64,000 nucleotides of DNA from Apostichopus japonicus (GCF_037975245.1 NC_092576.1:510501-574500); one strand, 5' to 3'; shown: positions 49,818 to 61,400, counted from the first letter of the stretch. Notes: generated by a model not told the origin, from the letters alone. Program-made: numbers and translations.

Positions 49818-51059
49818 CATTGGATACTGTTCGCTGTTTAGCTATGCATGTAGAGACGTTCCACTGCCAATCGTTTCTTGGCGATTTGCCAAGTTTAACT
49901 AAGAACAAGTGTTTCACGTACATTGTAAGAATGTTGTACAGTACTGTAGCATGCAAATCATCAGACGACAGCCTGCTGTATCAATGATTTCCCGCGTACA
50001 CTGCCGTACAGGTAAAATGTGAATTCCTTTTTGGGGGGATTTAATGGTCATGCATACTAAATGAGAACAATGTGCATTTGGAACAATAACACTGGGGTGA
50101 GTGATGAGGGGCTCTAAATACAAAAAAATACCAAAAAAGATCCCAGGAAAATTCAGTGATCCACATGAAAAAACAAAGGTATCTCAGAAGAATTTTGAGG
50201 ATCAAAACCCTTTCTAAATGCCACCATTATGCATGTAGGCACCATCAGGATTTGAAAAATTTTCAAAAGGGGAGGGGGACACCCCCTCCCTTTATACCCC
50301 TCCCCCAGGGCGCGGATCACTGTCACAAATTACCCGGCTCTAAAAATGGTCTGGTGACAACCCTGGTGATCACCCATATAGGAGAAGCATTTTGAGTGTG
50401 TTCACATAATTAACCCAGATGACCTCTGTATAACCTTTGGCATAAACTTACTAAACACCCATATGACCCACTACTCAAGGACACTATGATCAAGTTTGGT
50501 CATCTTTCATTGATGTGTACACATGCTATAACTTCACTGGAATGAAAATTTAAAAAATAGCTCTTTCGACTTTTAACTATTGGTGTATCATTTAGAGAGA
50601 CCTGAATCCAGGTCAACAAAACGTACCTACACAAGTCTGTGTAATCAACAACCGATGAAACCTCAAGTTTTTTTTTCAGTCACTATCGGTTTAATCCGTA
50701 CTATATCGTTAACCAACTCCTTTAAAGGGCATAATCAACAGGCATGCAGTTACCTAAATCTTGTTTTCTATCGTCGGCTAAATTCTTCAATCTCCTTTTA
50801 TGTTCCAACAAAGGTACCCTCGTGATGTTTCAGAAGACATATATTGGATATGAAGGGATCAGCTTGTATTTTATAAGTTACAAACGTCATATAATGAACA
50901 AAGGGTGTATGCGTGTTCCCTTTAAAGTGCACTCAACCAATGATAATGTTTCTCTACCACAGATCTAACACCTGCTGAATACAGATCTGATAAGATACAC
51001 TGACCATCAAAAATACAAAAGCAGGAGCACTAATTCAATTAGTACAATTGTATCCATGC

Positions 51060-51413
51060 ATGATAAGGCTATTTATCCCAGGTTGTGATGATCACTCTTG
51101 TTCCATGTTCTGAAGTTGCCCTTCATGAATTTTGAATATGTATTAACCAGGTAACAACGCCAGGGTTCTCGCCAGTCATGATAAGGCTATTTATCCCAGG
51201 TTGTGATGATCACTCTTGTTCCATGTTCTGAAGTTGCCCTTCATGAATTTTGAATATGTATTAACCAGGTAACAACGCCAGGGTTCTCGCCAGTCATGAT
51301 AAGGCTATTTATCCCAGGTTGTGATGATCACTCTTGTTCCATGTTCTGAAGTTGCCCTTCATGAATTTTGAATATGTATTAACCAGGTAACAACGCCAGG
51401 GTTCTCGCCAGTC
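51060..51413 (+). repeat. Three tandem copies of a 118-bp unit
   Basis: The unit starts ATGATAAGGCTATTTATCCC and ends with CAGGGTTCTCGCCAGTC. The starts at 51,060, 51,178 and 51,296 are exactly 118 bp apart, and the copies are almost identical. The unit includes the CAGGGTTCTCGCC end that faces an inverted GGCGAGACCCTG at about 52,359-52,370. Confidence 0.95.
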
Positions 51414-52370
51414 CGATTTAACCGGGCGGGGCTCCAGGTTTGAATTTGATTTTGGCTCTCGCCGATCGGTTCGAAAGTTGTGCGCCCTAGCTGTTTGAAA
51501 GTTGGGTGCCTGGTTTTATAGCTGTTATAAATAATCAACGTTAGCAAGTACTACTGAAACATTTTGACCTTTTTTAATGTGAATAAAACCATCGACTAAA
51601 TATTCACACTTTTCAGTTCACTTTTCCTATTCCCAACTGCAACCACGGCAAATAACACATTCCAGGTATCACGTAAGCGCTTCAGTATAGTGATATCGTG
51701 ACACAAACGATCCCTGCTTTTACACAGCAAAAGGTTGCGAACGAAGTTTGTGTTTTCTGGGTACTGAGAGATGCCAGAATGTTTGTATTTAAACATCGTA
51801 CATAACCTAAACCAGGGCAGGAAAAAATGAAGTCAGAACTGAATCACCGTGACACACACAAAAAATAAATAGTCATTCAGTTTATGTAGCAGTTTATGTA
51901 ATGTTGACTCTAGTCAATGGTCAGCTGACTATTTTTCTTTATACTGTAGAGTATAACTAACAGCAATGTCCAGGTTATTGCCATACATTTGAAAATTTAA
52001 GAAATCATAGCTTTGTAAAGTAGCGCGAATTTCAAGTGGCTTGGCTGCTGGAAGAATCACCAAGACCAGTTTATTTTGTCTTTATTATTCGGCAGTCATG
52101 TATAACTCTAAGTTATTGAAAAATATTTGAGCATTTATAAATCATAGCTCGAAAAAGTCAATTTCAAGCAGTTTGCCTACTTAGAAAAGACGAAAATCGC
52201 GGAGTTTCCGGGGGCTTAGCCTCTTGGACCCACACAACGAACTTTGCCCCTTGACCACACGCCGAGAGTGCGATCGCTACGCTACGCGATCGCGCGGATA
52301 CCTTTGGCATCCGAATTGATCATCGGCACTTGAGACCACCCGGTTTGACAAAAAAGCGGGCGAGACCCTG
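51396..52370. mobile_element. Possible hAT-like element between CAGGGTTCTCGCC ends
   Basis: CAGGGTTCTCGCC at about 51,396 and GGCGAGACCCTG at about 52,359 are inverted with one gap. The following AACCGGGCGGGG / AACCGGGTGG segments also match. No coding sequence; no clear target duplication. Confidence 0.5.
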
Positions 52371-52419
52371 CAGGTTTTAATTTTAATGACAAATTCCAAA
52401 AGTAAGATTGATTTGTAAG

Positions 52420-54890
52420 CCAAAAACTGTGTTGAAAAACCGCATACTAACGGTAGATGAGACTCTGCCTCGAGTTTAGGTGTTAACACCCTAAATGATA
52501 CCGTCCCCCGATTTTTGTTGGCATCGGGTAATAGAGGGTAACGTTAGCTACTTTGGGGACCCCAATGATACTGAGTTACAGATTTGATTTGTTAGCCAAA
52601 AATCGTGTTGAAAACCCGTACATAAACGGTAGATGCGACTTTGCGTCGAGTTTGGGTGTTAATAACACCATAAATGATACCGTCCCCCGAGGTTTAATGG
52701 TATGCGGTGATAGATGGTGACGTCAGCTACTTTGGGGACCCCAATGATACCGAGTTACAGATTTGATTTGTTAGCCAAAAATCCTGTTGAAAAACCGTAT
52801 ATAAACTGTAAATGCGACTTTGCGTCGAGTTTGGGTGTTAAAAACACCCTAAATGATACCGTCCCCCGAGGTTTGTTGGCATGGGGTGATAGCTGGTGAC
52901 GTCAGCTACCATGGGGACCCCAATGATACCGAGTTACAGATTTGATTTGTTAGCCAAACATCGTGTTGAAAAACCGTATATAAACTGTAAATGCGACTTT
53001 GCGTCGAGTTTGGGTGTTAATAACACCATAAATGATACCGTCCCCCGAGGTTTGTTGGTATGGGGTGATAGAGGGTGACGTCAGCTACCATGGGGACCCC
53101 AATGATACTGAGTTACAGATTTGATTTGTTAGCCAAAAATCCTGTTGAAAAACCGTATATAAACTGTAAATGAGACTTTGCATCGAGTTTGGGTGTGAAT
53201 AACACCTTAAATGATACCGTCCCCCGAGGTTTGTTGGTATGGGGTGATAGCTGGTGACGTCAGCTACCATGGGGACCCCAATGATACTGAGTTACAGATT
53301 TGATTTGTTAGCCAAAAATCCTGTTGAAAAACCGTATATAAACTGTAAATGAGACTTTGCGTCGAGTTTGGGTGTGAATAACACCTTAAATGATACCGTC
53401 CCCCGAGGTTTGTTGGTATGGGGTGATAGCTGGTGACGTCAGCTACCATGGGGACCCCAATGATACTGAGTTACAGATTTGATTTGTTAGCCAAAAATCG
53501 TGTTGAAAAACCTCATTTAAACTGTAGATGATACTTTTCGTCGAGTTTGGGTGTTAATAACACCCTAAATGATACCGTCCCCCGAGGTTTGTTGGCATGG
53601 GGTGATAGCTGGTGACGTCAGCTACTTTGGGGACCCCAATGATACCGAGTTACAGATTTGATTTGTTAGAAAAAAATCCTGTTGAAAAACCGTATATAAA
53701 CTGTAAATGAGACTTTGCGTCGAGTTTGGGTGTTAATAACACCTTAAATGATACCGTCCCCCGAGGTTTGTTGGCATGGGGTGATAGCTGGTGACGTCAG
53801 CTACCATGGGGACCCCAATGATACCGAGTTACAGATTTGATTTGTTAGCCAAACATCGTGTTGAAAAACCGTATATAAACTGTAAATGCGACTTTGCGTC
53901 GAGTTTGGGTGTTAATAACACCATAAATGATACCGTCCCCCGAGGTTTGTTGGTATGGGGTGATAGAGGGTGACGTCAGATACCATGGGGACCCCAATGA
54001 TACTGAGTTACAGATTTGATTTGTTAGCCAAAAATCCTGTTGAAAAACCGTATATAAACTGTAAATGCGACTTTGCGTCGAGTTTGGGTGTTAATAACAC
54101 CATAAATGATACCGTCCCCCGAGGTTTGTTGGCATGGGGTGATAGCTGGTGACGTCAGCTACCATGGGGACCCCAATGATACTGAGTTACAGATTTGATT
54201 TGTTAGCCAAAAATCGTGTTGAAAAACCTCATTTAAACTGTAGATGATACTTTTCGTCGAGTTTGGGTGTTAATAACACCCTAAATGATACCGTCCCCGA
54301 GGTTTGTTGGCATGGGGTGATAGATGGTGACGTCAACTACTTTGGGGACCCCAATGATACCGAGTTACAGATTTGATTTGTTAGCCAAAAATCGTGTTGA
54401 AAAAACCGTATATAAACTGTAAATGAGACTTTGCGTCGAGTTTGGGTGTTAATAACATCTTAAATGATACCGTCCCCCGAGGTTTGTTGGTATGGGGTGA
54501 TAGCTGGTGACGTCAGCTACCATGGGGACCCCAATGATACTGAGTTACAGATTTGATTTGTTAGCCAAAAATCGTGTTGAAAAACCGTATTTAAACTGTA
54601 AATGCGACTTTACGTCGAGTTTGGGTGTTAATAACACCCTAAATGATACCGTCCCCCGAGGTTTGTTGGTATAGGGTGATAGCTGGTGACGTCAGCTACG
54701 TTTTTGCTCCCCAATGATACTGAGTTACAGATTTTATTTGTTTGCCAGATGTGGTTTTGAATAACAGTATATATGCTACGTTTTACTTTCAGTTGCCGAG
54801 TTAACTTAATAACCCCCTGCCCGACATCGTCCCTCACGTTTGTTGACATACTTTGGTAGAGTGTAATGTCAGCTTTAACGTTCACCCCAC
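52420..54890 (-). repeat. Right satellite array, inverted, 179-bp unit, about 14 copies
   Basis: Reverse orientation of the left array. GATACCGTCCCCCGA recurs with 179-bp spacing from about 52,500 to 54,649, and a strongly diverged last unit ends near 54,890. TGACGTCA and TTGGGTGTTAATAACACC-type palindromes are kept in most units. The outermost unit on each side is the most decayed. Confidence 0.95.
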
Positions 54891-55259
54891 CCTTCTTCAT
54901 GTTTCCCATTAAGCTTTATTTCCAAATATATTATCTTTTACCCTAAACTTACGCTTTTCGCTGATATTCGGGGCAGGTCTGATATTTTAAGAGCTAAAAT
55001 TTTGCTTTACCACGATAATGAGTTAGGCCATACCCTGACTTTGGGGATATTTTATACCCCGTTCCATAATTACGAGTTCGTCGGGTTTGAATCTCTTATA
55101 ATAAATTATTTAATGCATGGAACGTCCAAAAGCCTGTCTTTCCCTCCTAATTGCAATCGATTGGAAGCATTCGATCATTCAATTTGCTTTAAACACATCA
55201 TTTTTGCCACATGGCCCATTACGAAGGCCACTACACAACTCCGTAGTATCATTTGCACT

Positions 55260-55346
55260 TTCTAGCATTTTTTGGTCGCCCTTATTGGTCGCTCTTATTG
55301 TTCGCTACTATTGGTCGCTCTTATTGTTCGCCAACTTCAGCCAGAT
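55260..55346 (-). repeat. Right terminal 13-bp tandem repeats
   Basis: Read on the minus strand: ATCTGGCTGAAGTTG, then GCGAACAATAAGA, GCGACCAATAGTA, GCGAACAATAAGA and GCGACCAATAAGG. These mirror the left end. Confidence 0.88.
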
Positions 55347-55935
55347 TCACTCACGTAATTGAAACGGTAACTATTTAGCACATATTATCATCGCTAAATA
55401 CTTCTAAGAGGCGTTAGACCTTCTTTTTATGGGCAATTTGACCATCCAGCCGTTGGAGAAGAAGATTCTGACGATGAAATTCTGAAATTCTGATACGGTA
55501 AGCCGCATAGTTGCACACTATGTATTGTGTATGTAGCGCAATTGGTATATATAGACTTACCGTTACGCGTGGCTACCATTGTATTACAGAATACATTTGT
55601 TTGTTTGGAGGGGGGAAAATCAGTCATATTCCTCACATTCAAACATCAAATTATATTTTACTTATGAAATAACATGTCTTGAACTCATCAAACTATCAAA
55701 AGTCCAGCAAATTTCATCAAAATAATTTCAAATGGGCAAAAAAAGTACATTGTTTGTATCATAACCTCATTTGCATATTTACATATCTAATTAGCTTAAT
55801 TATAAAAAAAAATTAAAAAAATTAAAACCTCATTTCAATACCTATCTGTCAAAACTAGGGTCCCAATTGACAAAAATGAAAAGATTTTAAGTAATTACAA
55901 TGTGTAAATATTTTCCCCCAGGGGTCAATGATATG
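55347..55935 (-). repeat. Right part of the interrupted host repeat
   Basis: Reverse complement of about 45-650; begins with the right copy of TCACTCACG. Confidence 0.85.
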
Positions 55936-56099
55936 GGGGGGACATGGTATACAAGGTTAACAAGCACAGGGATTGAGGGGGCTATAGCGCTTTCGAGGGC
56001 TTAGTTTTTTTTTTAGGTTAGTTATATGTGCAGTCAATGAGAGATTTTGGAAACAGTCGAGCTTTGTGTACTACTGCTTGAGATTTAGCCTCTGTTAGC

Positions 56100-56603
56100 G
56101 CTACAGCCCATACGGTACGGGTACGGTACGGAAGCAGCGGTGATTGGAATATGGCAAAATTATTTTGGTAATTTGGTTACACGATGTCTGCAACTGCAAG
56201 TATGAGTTACAAGTACAAATCCCACAGACGTGGAATGTGTATGGATGCGAATATGAGGAGGTCGTCGAACACCTTGGTGGAATACAAAGCTGTACCTGTA
56301 ATGTTATTGAATGCATTCAGATGTACGTGTGCAAACAATTCACTACATTGTATAATATGCACCTGTTTGTTATTGAGCTGTGTATTTGCATATTGGTATG
56401 TAAGTTAAAGCATGCCGTCTGCTCGTCCTTGTTCACCCTGTCTCTCCATCTGTCAACAAGTAACCTTGGACATGTCGTCCTATATCTGTCCTGTACAGTA
56501 CGACTATGTAATGCAATAAAATATAACATGTTAATACTCTACGTCGACTGTGTTCTACTTGATTGCCTAAAGAACTCATATACCTAAACAAGGAAACATG
56601 ACA
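56100..56603 (+). mobile_element. Possible LTR with adjacent primer-binding-site-like sequence
   Basis: AATAAAATATAACATG at about 56,515 and an end ..GAAACATGACA are directly followed by TGGTGGCAGCGGTGGCA (56,604), which resembles the region after the 5' LTR of gypsy-type elements. The LTR start is not defined and no second LTR was found. The Gag relic at 57.4-57.7 kb is on the opposite strand, so it is not part of the same unit. Confidence 0.25.
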
Positions 56604-56980
56604 TGGTGGCAGCGGTGGCATGAATTTAATCCCAAAATAGCTGGACCTTTGACAATGTTCACCAAAATTCAGTTTCTATAGTTCTATTACGAAACTCGCA
56701 GACCTGTATGAGTACCGAAATGACGTATGACGCTATAATTGTAAGCCATGACCATGGTTTCGATAGGTTTAGTAGATCTGGGCAGTGGATTACCACTTTT
56801 ATCAATACAATGAGGACACATTTGTCTAAATATACGCAACGGCAAACGTTACCTTCGGCACCAGTATCAACGTTGACCTTTAGTGTGGCTTGCTGATCAC
56901 CTCTATCTACTGTATGTTCAGGTTGACAACAGCTTGATTATCAGCTATTTTTTTGAGGACCATTTATATTGTAAATAGCC

Positions 56981-57351
56981 CAGTGGCGTAGGAAGGTACT
57001 TTTGAGTGGGGAGGGGGGGCTGAAGACTGATGGCCGGCCTGGGGGAGGGGTCTAAGGGGAGGGGGTGTCCCCCTCCCGTTTGGAATGTTTTGAATTTCAA
57101 GGTAGCCTCAGATGCAATTTGGTGCAATATAGCACACTTCAACACCCACTCCATTTTGTAAACTTAATTTTGTATTTTCACGAGGCCTTAGATGCAATTT
57201 GGTGCTCCAAATGAGATTTTTTTCTCATTTGGAAATGAAAAAGGGGTTTTCTGACTTGCGAAGCGGGGGGCGGAATGATACTTCCGCCCCTCCACATTTT
57301 TCACTGGGGGGGGGGCTGGCGCCCCCAGCCCCCCCGGTTCCTACGCCCTTG
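56981..57351 (+). mobile_element. 371-bp hAT-like MITE, copy 2, with perfect 8-bp target duplication
   Basis: Starts CAGTGGCGTAGGAAGG and ends GGTTCCTACGCCCTTG. It is flanked by AAATAGCC at 56,973-56,980 and 57,352-57,359. Its inverse copy is at 48,235-48,605. G/C-rich interior, no coding capacity. Confidence 0.92.
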
Positions 57352-57388
57352 AAATAGCCTATATCCTACTGAATCAAAATGAAGGTTT

Positions 57389-57703
57389 TCAGCATCTGGG
57401 TTTAAGACTAGAATCACTCTGGTTTACAGAATTGGTGACATCTGCATGTGCATTTGTCAAACTGTTTACATGTCGCTCACCTTGGAGCTTACGAGGCTTA
57501 AATCTGCCTCTTCCCCGTTTTGGATGATCACCCTTTCCATTACGTTTCTTTTGTCTACATACGGATTCCCAATGGTTTGGCTTTCCACAATAATTACAAT
57601 TTGTCCCTTCGGCCGGACACTTCCCCCTGTGTGGATAATTTAGTCCACACCTAACACACTTTTGGGTATTTCCAGGATGGACTTTGGTATAACCTTTGTG
57701 CAT
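57389..57703 (-). pseudogene. Gag zinc-knuckle fragment of a Ty3/gypsy-like retrotransposon
   Basis: A 104-codon frame has two CX2CX4HX4C-type knuckles in tandem: CVRCGLNYPHRGKC (with a two-residue longer spacing before His) and CNYCGKPNHWESVC. A strongly basic linker follows (RQKKRNGKGDHPKRGRGRF). The order CxxCGxxxPHRGxCPAxGxxCxxCGKxNH is typical of the C-terminal end of Gag in gypsy-type elements of marine invertebrates. The frame stops after SSLKPRC with no protease or reverse transcriptase following. A stop occurs a short distance upstream in frame, so this is a fragment. It is unrelated in sequence to the relic at 28.5-29.8 kb, which has a single knuckle of a different type. Confidence 0.82.
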
Positions 57704-57859
57704 ATAGTCTACAGAGTTGGAGGGTGCATTTAATGTAGGCCCCTACAGTATGTATGTGTAAGAGCTGGACGGAGACCCATCCTGTTACCAAAAAAGAAGC
57801 CTGATTTCTGCTGGTATTTTTGGATTCCCCACTACTCAAAACCCCCAAATCTGAATTTT

Positions 57860-59015
57860 AAGAACAATTGGAGTTAGAAATATGAAATTATGACTGAATT
57901 TATGTGTGTCGGAAATTTAGAATGGCCGCCGAGTCTAGGAAATTTCGGCAAAAATAGGCGATGTTTATACCTTTATATCTCGGAAACGACTAAAGCAATG
58001 AAGCTCAAATTTCAGGGATGTTGTAAGGTCATAATTGTCAGCAAATAGGCCAAATTTCAGATGGTGGGTTACATAGCCTTGTTGAATTGACATGGAATGA
58101 CCCTAAGCGAAACGAAACGAAACGAAAGCTTTGATACCGTACCTTGTATACTATACACTAGAGACCCTATAGTAGGACTACTATAGTATAGGGTCTCTAC
58201 TGTACACTAGTAGTATACCTTATAGACAATACTACAACTTACATTGCTTAGTCTACTTTGCACGAGCTTGTAACACTCACCAGGTTTGTTTACCAGGTAT
58301 GCAACAATATAGTTCATGAAATAATCTTACGATAGTCATAACATTTTAAGAGCAATTGGAGTTACTGTAGAAATAGTCCAGTTTTAAGTGTACAATATCT
58401 AAAATGTCCCGTACTACTAATTCGAAGTGTACTATATACATCTAAAACGGAAGCTACTACTAAGTTGGAACGATGGCGCTATGCACAATCTGTTTGCCGA
58501 AGTACGCAAACTTATCGACGACTTTGACCCAATGACTACACGCGAGAAATACACCTGCGTAATCTATGTAAAGGTCGCAAATTTGAAAAAGTACGCATGC
58601 ATATGCTGCGGTAGCCTGTAGTTCTACGCATAATTGCTGAGCAGTAAATCAAGACAGTGAGTTTTACTTTTGCCGACCCTTGCATAATTAAATTGTCGGC
58701 ACAAATGTCAATTTATATATAAGCGTCACATTAGTTTAGTTTAGATTAGTTGAGATTAGTTTAGATTGATTAGTTTAGAGATCCAAGGATCAGCAAGCCT
58801 TATAGTAGCTTATTTGAGACCCTATCCGTGTTAGATCGTGGATGAACACCGGCTTATTTCAAGCATTCTCTCTTCGATAAGTGTTCAAGAGGATAACGAG
58901 GCAGGGGTGTGAATTCGCTCCCATTCCTGCTCCCGGGAGTGTACCCCAGTATCTGACCACTTTCTCAAATACTGAGGCCAAGGCACCCAATCGAAATCAC
59001 TGCAAAGTGTACCCT
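57860..59015. other. Intergenic with a strong hairpin; otherwise nothing recognised
   Basis: It contains the palindrome at 58,159-58,199, a short GAAAC run (about 58,108-58,127) and a TTAGTTTAGATTAGTT tandem stretch (about 58,733-58,778). No gene supported. Confidence 0.4.
58159..58199. repeat. Perfect 13-bp hairpin
   Basis: TAGAGACCCTATA at 58,159-58,171 pairs with TATAGGGTCTCTA at 58,187-58,199 around a 15-nt loop. No poly-T or gene context suggests a terminator; it may be a microRNA-like or repeat-derived fold. Confidence 0.75.
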
Positions 59016-59020
59016 TGTAC

Positions 59021-59974
59021 ATGGGCGGAGATCATGGGGGGGGGGGACATGTCCCCCCAATATTTTAGGTGCGAGGATATAGTATCTAATATCCCCCCTA
59101 ATATTTGGTGGCATAGTTTTGTTGTGGCTATAAGAGCATACTTTTTATGATATCGCTAATAATTTCAAAATAGAAAATGCTTTGATGCAACTCACAAGGC
59201 CTGGAAAGCGCAATTTCCAGCGATCTGGGAGGCATTTTCGGCTTATTTTCTAAATGAATTAGCTAGAAGGACCATGGGCGCAGATCCTGGGGGGACAGCG
59301 TGACGCGTCCCCACCAACTTTTGTAGTGGTGGGGACTTGATATACATGTAGTGTCCCCACCAATTTGCCTTGACCAAACGCTGCATTGCAAATTTCCCTG
59401 TATTAAACTCGGCGGAGTTTGATCCAGCATTGTGCAAATGTCATGCAGCAGTTCTCATTTTATAACATTTATCCACAGTTGTTATATTTTGGAAGGAAAT
59501 CGCATTTGCGGAAGTCTATAACTGCTTTCTGGGAGAGGACCCAGACCAATCGTATACAAAAGTCTACTTGGATTATTTGTCTCCTGATTTTTATTCTGCA
59601 GACGCCCATGTGTTTCCCCCAACTTTAATTCTAAGCCATGAGATCTCAAATTTAAGGAGGTTTTGGAGCATTATTGGGTCTGGGAAGTGTTATTTCCGAC
59701 GATCTGGGAGGTATATTTGCCAAAACAATTCTTGCACGCTACGCGGGAACCACTGGTCGCGCTCCGCTTAGATAGTATGAGAGAACAGATACGTGTCCCC
59801 ACCATTATCCAAGACTGATCTGCGCCCATGAGACGGACCACATCCGTAATGAAATTTGGTATATATACAAAATATCACGAAACAATTTGGGGGATGTAGA
59901 TCTACTCGCCTGCACCCAAGCAAATGTCCCCCCCCCCCCCCCAATATTTAAAACAAATCGCCGCCCCTGCCCAT
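59021..59974. mobile_element. TIR element starting CATGGGCGG, with a nested relative
   Basis: CATGGGCGGAGATCATGGGG begins at 59,020. CCGCCCCTGCCCATG ends near 59,975, next to poly-C, and is flanked by TA on each side. A similar pair, CATGGGCGCAGATC at 59,273 and GATCTGCGCCCATG ending at 59,830, lies inside. Both sets carry the 'gtccccacc' or 'gtccccccc' stretches, so they are related non-autonomous elements. No coding sequence. Confidence 0.6.
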
Positions 59975-59975
59975 G

Positions 59976-60540
59976 TAGGCTCTAAAATCATGTAAGGGAC
60001 CTTTTAAGACATTTCTTGTCTAATAAACCGAGAAAATGTAGGCATTTGCTAAATCATACCTCCAGCCCTTCACTGTCATTTGCCAAAAGCAAATAGGCTA
60101 GACTTACTTAATTAGGCATATGATATAATACGTATGCTGTATTGGCCCCAAATATGCCAGATATCCAAATATGGTCACCTTTGGTCAAAATTCTTAAACT
60201 GTTTTATTACTTGGAGCAAATTTACCTCACTGGAATATTTAGTTGATCTTGGGTGTTCATTTACTTAGCTAGGTTTAGCTGAAGGTAGACCTGTTAGTTC
60301 AATCCATATTTTAAATTTATTAGTTGTCATTTATACGAGCCTCAAAGGGTATTATTTATTTTCCCATCTTCACATATTCCGCCACTTTTTCATCTATTTC
60401 AAATGACATTTTGAACATTTAATTTTGTTATGACTATTTCTTATGCAGGATTACAGGTGTATATCTTGCGTTAAATTGGGTCAAAGTCTAGTCGTCGATA
60501 AGGTTGCATACTTCGGCACACAGATTGAGAATAGCGCCAT
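59976..60540. other. Intergenic, nothing recognised
   Basis: AT-rich, no supported gene, RNA or repeat. Confidence 0.35.
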
Positions 60541-60544
60541 CGCT

Positions 60545-61035
60545 CGAATTTAGTAGTAGTAGTAGCGTCCGTTTTAGAGGTAGTGGTATTGACATCAGTA
60601 GTAGTACGTGAAAATTTATATGTAGTACACATGAATTTAGTAGTAGTACATGTCAAATTAGTTGAAGTACATGTCAAATTAGTAGTGGTACGTGATATTT
60701 TATATGTAGTACACTTCAAGTTAGCAGTAATACATAGTAGTAGTACACTTCGCATTAGTAGTAGTACGTGACATTTTAGATGTAGTACACTTCTAATAAG
60801 TAGTAGTACGTGACATTTTAGATGTAGTACACTTCGAATTAGTAGTATTACGCGACATTTTAGATGTAGTACACTTCGAATAAGTAGTAGTTCGTGACAT
60901 TTTAGATGTAGTACACTTCGAATAAGTAGTAGTACGTGACATTTTAGATGTAGTACACTTTGAATTAGTAGTATTACGCGACATTTAAGATGTAGTACAC
61001 TTCGAAGTAGTAGTAGTACACTTCAAGTTAGTAGT
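60545..61035 (-). repeat. 21/42-bp minisatellite readable as a Thr/Cys-rich heptad repeat
   Basis: A 42-bp unit containing ACGTGACATTTTAGATG recurs at 60,766, 60,808, 60,850 and 60,892 and beyond. Older 21-bp subunits lie at 60,600-60,720. Because 21 is a multiple of three, the minus strand stays open over most of it and repeats seven-residue patterns such as SKCTTSK and MSRTTTY, with a stop near 60,985 where AAA became TAA. No start context, splice site or known family supports a gene, so it is listed as a repeat. Confidence 0.8.
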
Positions 61036-61137
61036 GGTACATGTCACCGTGGTCCTTTTGGCGTTCCATACCTTGCATGTACAGCACACTGCATACGATG
61101 GATATCACTAACCCTAAACCTTACCCTAACCAACCTG

Positions 61138-61400
61138 AAGCTATCCCAGGATTCATCCCAGGATTCATCCCAGGACTCATCCCAGGATTCATCCCAGGAT
61201 TCATCACAGGATTCATCACAGGATTCATCCCAGGATTCATCCCAGGATTTATCCCAGGATTCATCCCAGGATTCATCACAGGATTCATCCCAGGATTCAT
61301 CCCAGGATTCATCCCAGGATTCATCACAGGATTCATCACAGGATTCATCCCAGGTTTCATCCCAGGAATTCATCACAGGATTCATCACAGGATTTAGATT
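61138..61400. repeat. 12-bp minisatellite, about 21 units
   Basis: ATTCATCCCAGG units, with ATTCATCACAGG variants, in tandem. Twelve bases keep five frames open, giving GFIP-, WDES- and MNPG-type peptide repeats; none is credible as a gene. CCTTACCCTAACC lies just before. Confidence 0.93.

Larger units (their letters stand above)
48784..50365. mobile_element. 1.6 kb hAT-like element with 8-bp target duplication
   Basis: Ends CAGGGTTGTCACCA and TGGTGACAACCCTG are perfect inverted repeats. They are flanked by GTGATCAC on both sides (48,776-48,783 and 50,366-50,373). An 8-bp duplication and CAGGG ends are typical of hAT elements. No transposase; the interior is taken up by an inverted pair of another element. 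Confidence 0.85.
43242..55346. mobile_element. 12.1 kb foldback-like element with inverted satellite arrays
   Basis: The borders are set by a perfect 9-bp direct repeat TCACTCACG (43,233-43,241 and 55,347-55,355) and by the uninterrupted copy of the target at 642-650. Terminal sequences are inverted: ATCGGGCTGAAGTTGGCGAA on the left and ATCTGGCTGAAGTTGGCGAA on the right (minus strand). Both run into 13-bp tandem units of the form GCGAMCAATARNA. Inward lie two arrays of a 179-bp satellite in opposite orientation (about 19 and about 14 units) and a 5.6 kb core containing nested hAT-like elements. No transposase was found, so the element is presumably non-autonomous. Long repeat-built inverted ends are the hallmark of foldback elements, including the sea urchin TU family. 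A 9-bp duplication points to Mutator-type transposition (inference). Confidence 0.88.

Noticed and set aside
48863-49902. Frames rich in Phe/Ser/Pro in the 48.8-49.9 kb palindrome
   Set aside because: Mirror-image frames appear in both arms of an inverted non-coding hAT-like element with purine/pyrimidine tracts.
56144-56587. 147-codon plus-strand frame
   Set aside because: Cys/Tyr/Leu-rich composition without domain, overlapped by open frames on the other strand. It probably lies in an LTR-like region.
61108-61131. Telomere
   Set aside because: Only a few degenerate CCCTAA-like units beside a minisatellite, inside a contig with sequence on both sides.
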